DNA of 64,000 nt from assembly GCF_007989605.1 (NCBI RefSeq), contig NZ_BJUL01000007.1:62001-126000 (forward strand), read 5' to 3'. Below are positions 51,526-60,761 of this stretch, in pieces. This stretch comes from Vreelandella venusta. GTDB taxonomy: Bacteria; Pseudomonadota; Gammaproteobacteria; Pseudomonadales; Halomonadaceae. The first letter of the stretch is position 1; the number at the start of each line of letters is the position of its first letter. Below the pieces are notes generated by a model. The model saw only the letters and a program-made list of their open reading frames with translations, ran no database searches and was not told where the DNA came from. A program made the position numbers and the translations under genes.

Positions 51526-52466
51526 CAACGCCCACAACAACGACTGCACCTAGCCGCTGGGAACGCCTGCGCGACTCCTACTTATGGTACAGCTTTAAAC
51601 GCGACCGCACGGCTCAACTGTGCCTCGCGATGTTTATTTGCCTAGTTATTGCAGCGTTTTCAGCGCCATTGCTAGCCCCTACCGACCCTTATGATCTGGC
51701 TCAAATCGACATTATGTCGTCCGAACTGCCTCCCTTTTGGATTGAGGGTGCCGATGAGCGTTATAGCTTAGGCACCGACGCTCAAGGGCGCGATTTATGG
51801 TCGATTATTCTCTACGGCACTCGCGTATCGCTACTAATTGGCTTTGGCGCGGTCATTCTTCAAGCGCTGCTCGGTGTAACGTTCGGCCTAATGGCAGGCT
51901 ATCTCGGCGGCCGCGTCGATGCGTTGTTAATGCGCTTGGCCGATATCCAGCTGTCATTTTCTACCCTGATGGTCGCTATCGTGGTGGGCGCTCTAGTGAA
52001 AGCCACCATGGGCAGCGCGTTTTACAGCCAATATGCCGTGCTCATGCTTATTTTGATTATCGGGTTAGCCGAATGGCCGCAGTATGCACGCACGGTGCGC
52101 GCTTCAGTACTGGCTGAGAAAAACAAAGAGTATGTTGATGCCGCACGCGTCATGGGTCTACGTAGCAAACGCATCATGTTCCGCCATGTGCTGCCTAATA
52201 CCATGTCACCGATTTTTGTTATCTCAACGGTGCAAATTGCCAACGCGATTATCTCAGAGGCTGCGCTGTCATTTTTAGGCTTGGGAATGCCGGAAACCCA
52301 CCCGTCGCTTGGTTCACTCATTAAATCGGGCTTTGATTATATCCAATCAGGGTCTTGGTGGATCACCCTGATTCCTGGAGCAGTACTCATTGTGCTGGTG
52401 CTGTCTATCAATCTATTGGGCGATTGGCTACGTGATGTCATGAACCCACGACTCTATAAAGGCTGA
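51522..52466 (+). CDS. dppC: Dipeptide ABC transporter permease DppC
   Basis: The second permease subunit, 314 residues with six predicted helices. It has the family marker SLGTDAQGRDLWSIILYGTRVSLLIG (here YSLGTDAQGRD) and the EAA loop EYVDAARVMGLRSKRIMFRHVLPN. Start overlaps dppB by 4 bp and dppD follows after 7 bp, so the operon is tightly coupled. Confidence 0.93.
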   Translation: MTTPTTTTAPSRWERLRDSYLWYSFKRDRTAQLCLAMFICLVIAAFSAPLLAPTDPYDLAQIDIMSSELPPFWIEGADERYSLGTDAQGRDLWSIILYGTRVSLLIGFGAVILQALLGVTFGLMAGYLGGRVDALLMRLADIQLSFSTLMVAIVVGALVKATMGSAFYSQYAVLMLILIIGLAEWPQYARTVRASVLAEKNKEYVDAARVMGLRSKRIMFRHVLPNTMSPIFVISTVQIANAIISEAALSFLGLGMPETHPSLGSLIKSGFDYIQSGSWWITLIPGAVLIVLVLSINLLGDWLRDVMNPRLYKG

Positions 52467-52473
52467 GGACACC

Positions 52474-53490
52474 ATGGCACTACTTGAAGTCTCTCAACTC
52501 GATGTACGTTTTGCCCTTCGCCAAGGTGAAGTGCGCGCTCTACGCGATGTCAATTTCACCCTGGAGCGCGGCGAGCGCTTAGGCATCGTAGGCGAATCTG
52601 GCGCGGGTAAATCTGTGGCCGCCTTCTCGCTACTTAACCTAATCGCCAAACCCGGCTTTATAGCGGGTGGCAGCATAACGTTTGAAGGTCAGACGCTTAA
52701 CGCCATGTCTGAGCGCGGCCTGCGCAAAATACGCGGCAACCGCATCTCGATGATCTTCCAAGATCCGATGATGACACTAAATCCCGTGCTCTCGATTGGT
52801 GAGCAGATGGTCGAGTGCTTAAAAGCCCACCGACGCATCTCCACCAAAGAAGCCCGAGCGATTGCCCTGGATAAGCTGCAGCAGGTACAAATCCCCTCGC
52901 CAGAAACACGCTTGGATCAGTACCCTCATGAGCTTTCCGGCGGTATGCGTCAGCGTATTATTATCGCCATCGCCCTACTGCTCGATCCCGATATTATCAT
53001 TGCCGATGAACCGACTACCGCCCTGGACGTGACCATCCAAGCGGAAATCATGGCGCTGTTGCTTGAGCTATGCGAACAGCACAACGTGGGTCTGATTCTC
53101 ATCACCCACGACCTGGGGGTAGTGAGTCAAGTCACCCAACGCATGCTGGTTATGTACGCCGGTCGCGTTATTGAGCAAGGCCTCACACGGGAAATCATCA
53201 ACGATCCTCAGCACCCCTATACCCAAGGGCTGATCAACGCGTTACCGCAAATGGCGACCCCAGGTGAAAAGCTCAACCAGATCCGTGGCAGCATGCCATC
53301 ACTCTCCAACTTACCTGGCGGCTGCGCGTTTCACTCTCGCTGCGACTTCATCAATAGGGCAGATGGTCAACCACGCCCTGCCTGCACCCAGCAAGTGCCT
53401 GAATTTGTCGAATCCGGCAATTGCCGTGTCGCCTGCCATATGGTGGCTGAAATGCTTGAAGATCGTCGCCTGAAGGAGGAAACGTCATGA
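52474..53490 (+). CDS. dppD: Dipeptide ABC transporter ATPase DppD
   Basis: A cytoplasmic ATPase subunit of 338 residues. Walker A is GESGAGKS (40-47), followed by the Q-loop [12 protein letters not shown], the signature LSGGMRQR, Walker [13 protein letters not shown] and the switch histidine in LITHD. The C-terminal oligopeptide-transporter extension has the cysteine-rich segment GCAFHSRC...C...C, which in related ATPases holds an iron-sulfur cluster. Overlaps dppF by 4 bp. Confidence 0.95.
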   Translation: MALLEVSQLDVRFALRQGEVRALRDVNFTLERGERLGIVGESGAGKSVAAFSLLNLIAKPGFIAGGSITFEGQTLNAMSERGLRKIRGNRISMIFQDPMMTLNPVLSIGEQMVECLKAHRRISTKEARAIALDKLQQVQIPSPETRLDQYPHELSGGMRQRIIIAIALLLDPDIIIADEPTTALDVTIQAEIMALLLELCEQHNVGLILITHDLGVVSQVTQRMLVMYAGRVIEQGLTREIINDPQHPYTQGLINALPQMATPGEKLNQIRGSMPSLSNLPGGCAFHSRCDFINRADGQPRPACTQQVPEFVESGNCRVACHMVAEMLEDRRLKEETS

Positions 53491-54548
53491 GTGCTCAGGT
53501 CGAAACTCGCAACGCTACGCCCACGCAAAATGAAGAGAGCAGCGAATCGTTGCTACAAATTCGTGGCCTTAAGAAGCGCTTTTCATTATCAGGGGATTTT
53601 TTGGAGCAGCTGCGCTTTAAAGGCGGCAGACTAGTGCGTCACCAAGAGCATGTTCACGCCATTAATGGTGTTAACCTTGATATTAAACGCGGCGAAGCGC
53701 TGTGCGTGGTGGGTGAATCTGGCTGCGGTAAGTCCACCGTAGCACGCACGGTAATGGGCTTACTCACCCCCACAGAGGGTGAGATTCGCTATGACGGGCA
53801 ACGCATTGATAATTTGAGCTCTCGCCAGCTGCTACCTTACCGTAAGCGCATGCAGATGATTTTCCAAAATCCTTATGCCTCGCTTAATCCACGTATGACG
53901 ATTCAGCAAACGCTGGAAGAGCCGCTACGCTTGCACCACCCAGACTGGAACCGTGACAAGATACTCGACAAGGTCAAGGACGTTATGGGTTCAGTGGGGA
54001 TAGATCCCGACTGGGGCAAGCGCTTTGGGCATGAGTTTTCCGGTGGTCAGCGCCAGCGTATCGCCATAGCACGCGCCCTAGCCGTTGACCCTGAGTTTAT
54101 TGTTGCCGACGAGCCCATATCGGCACTGGATGTCTCCATTCAGGCACAAGTACTCAACCTGCTGATGGAAGCGCAACAAGCGCGTAACCTGACCTATCTA
54201 TTTATCACTCACGATTTGGCAGTGGTCGAGCACTTTGGCACCCGCGTAGCGGTGATGTACTTAGGCACGGTGTGTGAAGTGGCCACAACGGCAACGCTAT
54301 TTGCTAAACCGCGCCACCCCTATACCCAAGCGCTACTATCCGCGATTCCCCGCTTAAAAGATGACCGCCCCCAGCATATTCGTCTTACCGGAGAAGTGCC
54401 CACGCCGGTCAACTTACCGAGCGGTTGTGTCTTCCATGGCCGTTGCCCTCATGCCAACGCCCGCTGCCATCAGGAAATCCCGACCCTGCAAACACAGGGT
54501 GACGGCACTCGCGTTGCGTGCCACGCTGTTGAAGAAGGCCGGCTATGA
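53487..54548 (+). CDS. dppF: Dipeptide ABC transporter ATPase DppF
   Basis: The second ATPase, 353 residues. It has Walker A GESGCGKST (76-84), the Q-loop IFQNPYASLNPR, signature FSGGQRQR, Walker B IVADEPISALD and the switch in FITHD. The C-terminal GCVFHGRCPHANARC segment mirrors that of DppD. Its N-terminal ~20 residues are polar and poorly conserved. Last gene of the transporter operon; a LysR gene starts 49 bp later on the same strand and may be co-transcribed. Confidence 0.95.
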   Translation: MSAQVETRNATPTQNEESSESLLQIRGLKKRFSLSGDFLEQLRFKGGRLVRHQEHVHAINGVNLDIKRGEALCVVGESGCGKSTVARTVMGLLTPTEGEIRYDGQRIDNLSSRQLLPYRKRMQMIFQNPYASLNPRMTIQQTLEEPLRLHHPDWNRDKILDKVKDVMGSVGIDPDWGKRFGHEFSGGQRQRIAIARALAVDPEFIVADEPISALDVSIQAQVLNLLMEAQQARNLTYLFITHDLAVVEHFGTRVAVMYLGTVCEVATTATLFAKPRHPYTQALLSAIPRLKDDRPQHIRLTGEVPTPVNLPSGCVFHGRCPHANARCHQEIPTLQTQGDGTRVACHAVEEGRL

Positions 54549-54597
54549 CGCCAATTTTAACGACAGCATCACGTTTGGCAGGACGACGAGGTAAGGC

Positions 54598-55509
54598 ATG
54601 GAAATTCGCTGGCTAGAAGACTTTATCGCCCTGGCCAGAACGCGACACTTCTCTCGCGCAGCGGATGAACAGCACGTCACGCAGCCCACCTTTTCCCGGC
54701 GCATTAAATTGCTAGAGGAAGAGATGGGCGTGACGCTGATCAACCGACAGACGTTGCCACTTTCGCTAACCCCGGCGGGAGAGGAGTTCCTGACACTGTG
54801 CGAACAGGTAACTGATCGTGTGCGCTTAACCCGTGACCGCGTGCGAGAAATCAGCGCCGGACAGCAGCGCCGTATCATGGTGGCTGCTCCACAGAGCCTA
54901 CTCCCGCAGTTTTTGCCAGAATGGCTTGCTGCTACGGGTTGGCAGGAGCGCATACAGCCCTATTTGCGAGCAACCGGGTGGGCGGCTAGCGACTATTTTC
55001 AAGCGCTTGGCCGAGCAGAGTGCGATCTTGCTATCTGCTATTGGCCAATCGGACGTTGCGATTTAGACATTGATACCAGTGCCTGCACGTATCGGGTGAT
55101 TGGCCACGAGCGCTTGATTCCTGTCACAGGCCTGGATGCGAATGGCACACCTTGCGCGTTACTCCCCGGCTCACGCCAACACCCCACACCCTGCCTGGCT
55201 TATCCAAAGCGCGGCTTATTGGGCTCAGCGGTAAAAGCGCACCTCGCCCGCTTACCGCAAAGCACCTATCTCACGGCGCAAAGTGAAAACCTCTATGCGG
55301 CGGGTATTAAAGAGCTGGTGCTTCTAGGCTACGGCATGAGTTGGTTACCCGAACGCAACATTGCCGCTGAGCTATCCAATGGCACATTAATCAGAGCTGG
55401 CGATAGCCGTTGGGATGTCCCGATGGAGCTGCGACTATACCGGCATCAAAATCAGCATCACGCAGAGCTGGATAGCCTGTGGAGTGAGCTCGCTCCACCG
55501 CGCAATTAA
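54598..55509 (+). CDS. LysR-family regulator next to the dipeptide transporter
   Basis: A 303-residue regulator with an N-terminal helix-turn-helix (DFIALARTRHFSRAADEQHVTQPTFSRRIKLLEEEMG, about 7-45, in two parts) and a degenerate substrate-binding domain. The ribosome site AGGTAAGG precedes the ATG. Position between dppF and pepQ, all on the plus strand, suggests that it controls peptide uptake and use. It is unlike most LysR genes in being co-directional with its likely targets rather than divergent. Confidence 0.88.
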   Translation: MEIRWLEDFIALARTRHFSRAADEQHVTQPTFSRRIKLLEEEMGVTLINRQTLPLSLTPAGEEFLTLCEQVTDRVRLTRDRVREISAGQQRRIMVAAPQSLLPQFLPEWLAATGWQERIQPYLRATGWAASDYFQALGRAECDLAICYWPIGRCDLDIDTSACTYRVIGHERLIPVTGLDANGTPCALLPGSRQHPTPCLAYPKRGLLGSAVKAHLARLPQSTYLTAQSENLYAAGIKELVLLGYGMSWLPERNIAAELSNGTLIRAGDSRWDVPMELRLYRHQNQHHAELDSLWSELAPPRN

Positions 55510-55592
55510 GCCAGTCGTTAAGGTTATTAGCCGACTTGTTACCGTCATCAGGGTTTATGGCCGAGCCGTACTGAAAAAAGGACACTACTTGA

Positions 55593-56882
55593 ATGTCAGC
55601 TTCATTATTTAACCTGCAGCGCGAACACTTAGCGCATTTACAGCAAGCCTATGCAGATCTGTTAACCAGACACGGTCTCGATAGCTTAGCCATCTATAGC
55701 GGCCACGCCAGTGCACACTTTGGCGACGACCAAACGCCAACCTTCCAAACGTACGGCCATTTTATGCACTGGGTAGGCATGGCCGATATTCAGCATAGTT
55801 GGCTGGTGATTCAACCCGGCAAGCGCCCGCAGCTGTATTTGTATGCGCCGGCAGATTTCTGGCATTTGCCTACTTGCCTGCCTGAAGAGCCATGGGTAAC
55901 TGAGTTTGATATCCATCTATGTAGCGAAAAGGCCACACCAGCGTTAGCGGGTCGCGCCGCAGTGATCGGTGATATCGAGGCCACCACACGCCTAGCACTA
56001 GACGCGCAGTATCAGCCCGAACCACTGGTTAGAGCCCTTGATGAACTGCGCATGTTTAAGACTGCTTATGAAATAGCCTGTTTAAGCGAAGCCAACCGGC
56101 TTGCCATCGCAGGGCATCAAGCCGCCCAGGCTGCTTTTATTGGCGCATCAGCTGAGCTAGATATTCAACTGGCCTATCTGGCTGCCAGCAGGCAGCGGGA
56201 ATCTGATGTCCCCTATCAGAATATTATTGGGCTAAATGATCATGCGGGCGTATTACACTACCAACACTATGATCTAAATAGCCCTACGCAACGACATAGC
56301 CTATTGGTTGATGCTGGTCGCCGTTTTCGCGGTTACTGCGCTGATATTACACGCACTTATGCAGGCCCTGACGCGCCGAGCATCTATCGTGACTTAATTG
56401 ATAGTATCCACCAGTTAAAAGACACGCTGGTGGAAAGCGTTGCTCCAGGCGTCGATTTCATTGCCCTACATGAGCAAATGCATGGTTTGTTGGCAGATAT
56501 TCTTATTGCCAATGACCTTTTTCAGGGCAGCGCAGAACAGGCAATTGATGAAGGAATCACGCGAGCTTTTTGCCCCCACGGTTTAGGCCACTCGCTGGGG
56601 CTGCAGGTTCATGATGTGGCAGGGCTTCGCCATCCAGATGGAACGCCCTCACCCGCTCCTGAGCAGCACCCAGCGCTACGTTTAACCCGTACGCTGCGCC
56701 CTGGCATGGTAGTAACGATAGAGCCTGGGTTCTACTATATTCCTATGTTGCTGGCTCCATTGCGCGACAAAGCACTACCGATTAACTGGAAAGTCGTTGA
56801 TTCGTTAGCCAACTGTGGCGGCATCCGTATTGAAGATAACGTCGTTGTCACAGAAAGTGGCTTCAAAAACTTAACGCCTTAA
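55593..56882 (+). CDS. pepQ: Xaa-Pro dipeptidase
   Basis: A metalloenzyme of the M24 family that splits dipeptides with C-terminal proline. The 429-residue protein has the pita-bread metal ligands: Asp in LLVDAG, Asp in CADITRTY, His in HGLGHSLGLQVHDVAG, Glu in TIEPGFYYIP and Glu in GGIRIEDNVVV. Together with the N-terminal domain, these align well in order with E. coli PepQ (443 residues). It lies 83 bp after the LysR gene. It would release proline from dipeptides brought in by the neighbouring transporter, a useful osmolyte source in salt (inference). Confidence 0.92.
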   Translation: MSASLFNLQREHLAHLQQAYADLLTRHGLDSLAIYSGHASAHFGDDQTPTFQTYGHFMHWVGMADIQHSWLVIQPGKRPQLYLYAPADFWHLPTCLPEEPWVTEFDIHLCSEKATPALAGRAAVIGDIEATTRLALDAQYQPEPLVRALDELRMFKTAYEIACLSEANRLAIAGHQAAQAAFIGASAELDIQLAYLAASRQRESDVPYQNIIGLNDHAGVLHYQHYDLNSPTQRHSLLVDAGRRFRGYCADITRTYAGPDAPSIYRDLIDSIHQLKDTLVESVAPGVDFIALHEQMHGLLADILIANDLFQGSAEQAIDEGITRAFCPHGLGHSLGLQVHDVAGLRHPDGTPSPAPEQHPALRLTRTLRPGMVVTIEPGFYYIPMLLAPLRDKALPINWKVVDSLANCGGIRIEDNVVVTESGFKNLTP

Positions 56883-56884
56883 CC

Positions 56885-56926
56885 AAAAAAACGCCCGACC
56901 CAAGGATTAACTCCCCAGGCCGGGCG
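56885..56926 (-). terminator. Terminator between pepQ and ompW
   Basis: CGCCCGACC and GGCCGGGCG pair with one mismatch around a loop of about 17 bases. On the minus strand the stem is followed by seven T residues, so it ends ompW transcription well. It may also slow pepQ transcription from the other side. Confidence 0.75.
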
Positions 56927-56966
56927 ACTTTCAGATTGAGGGCAAGATCACCCTGCACACTTCTCG

Positions 56967-57575
56967 TTAGAAGCGGTAAGTAACGCCACCACCGATAGTA
57001 ACGGGTTCCATGTTTACTTTACCGACCTTGTTACCAGCTGCATTGATGTCGGCATTCACGTCTGCATAGCTAACATAACCGTTTAACATGATGTTATCAG
57101 TAACCGCTAAATCAACCCCCGCCTGACCGATCGCGCCATAGCTTTCATCAACGCTTAAGCCAGTGGGCTCGCCGGAGAAGCGAGTATAGTTCAAGCCAAC
57201 GCCTACATAAGGCTGAACCTTAGAGTCCAAACCACCCATCGGATAGTAGTTAACCAACAGATTAATCGGTAGGCGATCTACGCTGCCTGCGCTGCCACCA
57301 GGGCGGGTGTTGAGGTCGTGTTCAAACTTCTCGGAGCTGTTCAGTTCAGCGCCAAGCTTATCGGTGAATAGGTAACCCGCGCCAAACGTAAATCCTCGCG
57401 CGCTTTGAACGTTTAAATCTGCCGCGCCAACATTGCCATTTCCAGAGCCCGTATCCGTTTGGGCGACACCACCACGTACGAAAACGTCACCTGCTTCGTA
57501 AGCGAGCGCTGCTTGGCTGGCGATCAATGCGCTAGCGGAAAGGACAGCAGCAGATACTAATTTTAATTTACTCAT
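56967..57575 (-). CDS. ompW: OmpW-family outer-membrane protein
   Basis: A small eight-stranded beta-barrel. The ATG at 57575 is 9 bases after AGAGG and gives 202 residues with a signal peptide cleaved after ALA near residue 25. Alternating hydrophobic strands follow (FVRGGVAQ, FTFGAGYLFTDKLGAEL, KVQPYVGVGLNYTRF), with the C-terminal Phe (TYRF) that BAM recognises. OmpW proteins are linked to small hydrophobic substrates and stress; ligand unknown. Charge is acidic, as expected for a halophile. Confidence 0.9.
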   Translation of the reverse strand: MSKLKLVSAAVLSASALIASQAALAYEAGDVFVRGGVAQTDTGSGNGNVGAADLNVQSARGFTFGAGYLFTDKLGAELNSSEKFEHDLNTRPGGSAGSVDRLPINLLVNYYPMGGLDSKVQPYVGVGLNYTRFSGEPTGLSVDESYGAIGQAGVDLAVTDNIMLNGYVSYADVNADINAAGNKVGKVNMEPVTIGGGVTYRF

Positions 57576-57636
57576 CAGGGTCATCCTCTTACATCTTGCT
57601 TGGGATTGGTGCCGGTAACTCCAGCTACTTATACAA

Positions 57637-57663
57637 TATATACCAATCGAACAGCGTTTCCAA
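57637..57663 (-). promoter_or_regulatory. Candidate ompW promoter
   Basis: On the minus strand TATATA (57642-57637) is preceded by TTGG, giving an extended -10-like element, with TTGGAA (57663-57658) 15 bp upstream as a weak -35. The spacer is short. The 493-bp gap 57576-58068 also holds the GAF-gene terminator and a very A+T-rich stretch around 57925-58005; I see no gene in it. Confidence 0.35.
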
Positions 57664-57751
57664 ACTTGTTGTGTTATTTTAATATAAGTTTTACAACTAA
57701 AGGGCTGCCGTCAAGCTGAGTCGGTTATAAGCGTCAGGTACAAAGCACAGA

Positions 57752-57776
57752 CAAAAAAAGTCCCCCGAAGGGGACC
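57752..57776 (-). terminator. Intrinsic terminator of the GAF-domain gene
   Basis: GTCCCC and GGGGAC pair around a short CGAA-type loop. On the minus strand the stem is followed by eight T residues. It lies about 295 bp downstream of the GAF gene, which is far, but no other minus-strand gene intervenes. Confidence 0.6.
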
Positions 57777-58068
57777 CAGGTGGAGCACGCCAGCTCACTC
57801 GGTGTATCGCTTACCAATCTCTGTTGGGGCGATGTAGCAAAGAAGGAAGAGACACCCATTTAACGCAGGAACTCTGTTCATTTGCTTCTTACCTAATACA
57901 TAGCGAGCCGCGTGCCAATTTAAATTTTATCAATTAAAAACAACATCTTATTAAAAATAAATAATTAAAACTTATTGTAATGCATTGTTATCAATACCAA
58001 AGCGCACCATCTATGAGCATGGCAGGCTGGTTTTGCCTCATAACGAATCGCTCTACGATAAATTCTAT

Positions 58069-58566
58069 TTAGCATTGTCTAGAGCAGTGCTTCGAGTATG
58101 ATCGGTTGATCTCATCTTCAGCACATGCCGCTAAATCTCTTAACACCTGACGCTGCTGCTCATTTAAACGTCGTGGCACGGAGTCAATAAGACAAAACGT
58201 GCCTACCTTGAAGCCATTCGTCGTTGTCATCGGTACGCCCGCATAGAAACGTATCCCTCGATGCGCTTTTACCAGAACAAAGTCTTTAAAACGGCTGTCT
58301 TGGCTGGCATCTTCAATCTCAAAAATTCCTTCTTCCTGAATGGCATGGGCACAAAACGACTCTGTTCGACACGTTTGGGTAAGCGCGATCCCTTGTCGGG
58401 ATTTAAACCATTGGCGATCTTCATCGACTAACGTTACCAGCGCAGCCTCCACACCAAAAAACTGGATCGCCAGTCGAGCAATTCTATCGAAACGCTCTTC
58501 AGGAGGGGTATCCAAAAGCGCCAGTTGGCGCAATTCCCGTAGCCTTGCTTGCTCACCCTTTACCAT
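58069..58566 (-). CDS. Stand-alone GAF-domain protein
   Basis: A 165-residue cytoplasmic protein made of a single GAF domain. Motifs match the GAF modules that open many sensor kinases and diguanylate cyclases: RLRELRQLALLDTPPEERFD at the start, DEDRQWFKSRQG, then SFCAHAI, FYAGVPM and GTFCLID. No output domain is fused or adjacent. Several cysteines (in TCRTESFCAHA and the C-terminal SKHCSRQC) could give redox sensing. Function unknown. Confidence 0.85.
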   Translation of the reverse strand: MVKGEQARLRELRQLALLDTPPEERFDRIARLAIQFFGVEAALVTLVDEDRQWFKSRQGIALTQTCRTESFCAHAIQEEGIFEIEDASQDSRFKDFVLVKAHRGIRFYAGVPMTTTNGFKVGTFCLIDSVPRRLNEQQRQVLRDLAACAEDEINRSYSKHCSRQC

Positions 58567-58807
58567 GGCAACACCCTCTTCTTAGGTAATGGATAGCGTC
58601 ATTCATGCAGCAATGCTGCTTAAATCATTTTTATTAGTAAAATGTATGCATTAATTCAGCTTTTGTCGCTGGTTTAGCTTTTTTTACAATCACACTCAAT
58701 GCCCCATAAAAAATATCTTTTTATTATCAATAAGTTATAAGAAAATCATTGTTAAACTAAAAACGTAGACTGCCGCGTCAGCAGCTACTTTTAATTTACA
58801 ATCAAAA

Positions 58808-58829
58808 AAGGCCATCATCAGATGGCCTT
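58808..58829 (-). terminator. Intrinsic terminator of the FMO-SDR-ADH operon
   Basis: AAGGCCATC (58808-58816), loop ATCA and GATGGCCTT (58821-58829) form a perfect 9-bp stem, followed on the minus strand by six T residues. It lies 22 bp past the dehydrogenase stop. Confidence 0.88.
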
Positions 58830-58850
58830 GGGTCGTTACTCACAGCACCG

Positions 58851-59900
58851 CTAGGGCGTGACGATTATTTTCACCTGCGCCTTATCACTTAACAGCGCCT
58901 CGAATCCCTCTTCAACAATATCTGCTAGCGGAATACGCTGGGTTACCATATCTTCAGCACGGAAGTAGCCTCGCTGCATGAGTGCCATGACCGCAGGGTA
59001 AACATGGCGATAGGCAATAATGCCTTTCATGGTACGCTCTTTAATGACCAGATCGTTGGGATGGAAACTGGCCTCCCCTTCCCAAATACTGACCACGATC
59101 ACTTCTCCGCCTTCGTGAGTACTATGCACCGACTGATTCAATACGGCGGGAATCCCGGTCACTTCGAACGCTACGTCAACACCACCGTTGCTCAACATGT
59201 GTAGCTTAGCCACTGCATCTTCTTGCTGCGGATCGACCACGATAGCGCCAAGCGCTTCGGCTTTCGCTTTACGTGAAGGCGCTACCTCGACGGCGTAAAT
59301 TTGAGCGGCGCCTGCCGCTTTTAGTGCCTCGATGGTCATTAAGCCAATCGGGCCCGCGCCAAATACTGCTGCGCTATCCCCTGCCTTCAAGCTACTTTGA
59401 CGAACGGCATGCAAAGCAACCGCCGCTGGCTCTACCAGTGCCCCTTGCTCGAAGCTGAGGTCATCCGGCAGCTTATGCACCATGTGCTCCCCCATCACGG
59501 TGAACTCCGAGAAGCCGCCGCCGCCACCGGAAAGGCCATGGAAACCCAATAGCGGCGTTAGGTTGTAGCGCTCCATCTGATAAGTACCGTTCTGGTTAGG
59601 TGACAGAATCGGTTCTATGGCGACGCGATCCCCCACTTTCACCCGGGTTACTTTGTCGCCGACCTCAACCACTTCACCAGCGAATTCGTGCCCCATGATA
59701 ATCGGTGCTTGCTCACCGCTAATGGGGTGAGGCTTATCGACCGGAATAAAAATCGGCCCAGCGGCGTATTCATGCAAATCGCTACCACAAATACCACACG
59801 CCGCCACCTTAACTTTTACCTCATGAGGGCCGTTAATCGTCGGTATCGGCATTTGCTCTACACGGAGATCTTTCGCCGCATACCAAACCGCTGCCTGCAT
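58851..59900 (-). CDS. Zinc-type 2,3-butanediol/sec-alcohol dehydrogenase
   Basis: A cytoplasmic NAD(P)-dependent medium-chain dehydrogenase, 349 residues from the ATG at 59900. The catalytic zinc site is intact: C38 in GICGSDLHE, H71/E72 in GHEFAG and E157 in EPAAVALH. The cofactor motif is GAGPIG (181-186). The closest well-known group is (R,R)-butanediol dehydrogenase. The loop that usually carries four structural-zinc cysteines (about 96-118, SPNQNGTYQMERYNLTPLL) has none. A longer frame to 59984 overlaps the SDR gene and is rejected. Last gene of the minus-strand operon. Confidence 0.88.
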   Translation of the reverse strand: MQAAVWYAAKDLRVEQMPIPTINGPHEVKVKVAACGICGSDLHEYAAGPIFIPVDKPHPISGEQAPIIMGHEFAGEVVEVGDKVTRVKVGDRVAIEPILSPNQNGTYQMERYNLTPLLGFHGLSGGGGGFSEFTVMGEHMVHKLPDDLSFEQGALVEPAAVALHAVRQSSLKAGDSAAVFGAGPIGLMTIEALKAAGAAQIYAVEVAPSRKAKAEALGAIVVDPQQEDAVAKLHMLSNGGVDVAFEVTGIPAVLNQSVHSTHEGGEVIVVSIWEGEASFHPNDLVIKERTMKGIIAYRHVYPAVMALMQRGYFRAEDMVTQRIPLADIVEEGFEALLSDKAQVKIIVTP

Positions 59901-59926
59901 AGTGCTCTTTTCGTCGTTGCTATAGG

Positions 59927-60703
59927 TCACAGAGAGAATCCCCCATCTACGGCAATTGCTTGCCCAGTTACGTGTTCGGCGCAAGCCAGATAGACCACCA
60001 GCTGCCCCATGTCCTCAGGCGTTTGCGCTTCGCCCTGAGGCAGTAAGGTTTTTTGATGTCTCTCCCAGGAGGCCTGCTCAGTTTCCCCCTCTTCACGCCA
60101 TCTCCCAGCAAGACCATCTTCTCCCCGCCACATACCAGTGCCGACAACCCCTGGGCATAGCGCATTGACTGTCACGCCATCGGATGCGACTTCCTTAGCG
60201 ACAGCATTGGTAAAGCCAATGACCGCAAACTTAGAAGCGGAATAATGGGAAAGATTAGGAAACCCAACCTTGCCAGCGATGGAAGAGACGTTGACTATCC
60301 GCCCATATCGGCGTGGCCGCATGACTTCTAACTCAGCCTGTGTACACAGAAATGTACCTTTAGCATTGACCGCCATAACACGGTCCCACTCCTGCGCAGA
60401 CAGCTCCTCAACCGAATGAATGCTGATAATTCCTGCGTTATTGACAGCAATATCTAGTTGCCCGAAATATTCTTGCACCGCCTGTATCAGCATATTCACC
60501 GACTCGGAGGACGAAACATCGACCTGTAGCGCAATACTACGACGGCCAAGCGCTTCGACCTTAGCAGTCGTTTCTTCTGCAATTTTAATATCCAAGTCGG
60601 CGACGGCCACATCCGCACCAGCTTTTGCCAGTGCCATCGCAATACCCTGACCTATGCCACGCCCTCCGCCAGTGACTAATGCTGTCTTTCCATTCAATTG
60701 CAT
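59927..60703 (-). CDS. Short-chain dehydrogenase/reductase
   Basis: A 258-residue classical SDR. The coenzyme motif is TGGGRGIG (11-18), followed by NNAG (88-91), catalytic Ser140/141, Tyr154 and Lys158 (YSASK), and the C-terminal GQAIAVDGGFSL. The acidic residue after the second strand (VADLD) suggests NAD rather than NADP. It would oxidise or reduce a secondary alcohol, possibly the product or substrate of the flanking dehydrogenase and monooxygenase. Exact substrate unknown. It sits in the middle of the three-gene operon. Confidence 0.88.
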   Translation of the reverse strand: MQLNGKTALVTGGGRGIGQGIAMALAKAGADVAVADLDIKIAEETTAKVEALGRRSIALQVDVSSSESVNMLIQAVQEYFGQLDIAVNNAGIISIHSVEELSAQEWDRVMAVNAKGTFLCTQAELEVMRPRRYGRIVNVSSIAGKVGFPNLSHYSASKFAVIGFTNAVAKEVASDGVTVNALCPGVVGTGMWRGEDGLAGRWREEGETEQASWERHQKTLLPQGEAQTPEDMGQLVVYLACAEHVTGQAIAVDGGFSL

Positions 60704-60761
60704 GAGCGTCTCTCCTCTTTAATTAATTGAACCGAGTCGGTATACCGACTCGCATAAACGC

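Noticed and set aside
59901..59984. Extended N-terminus of the alcohol dehydrogenase
   Set aside because: It overlaps the SDR coding region, and the family N-terminus begins at the ATG at 59900.
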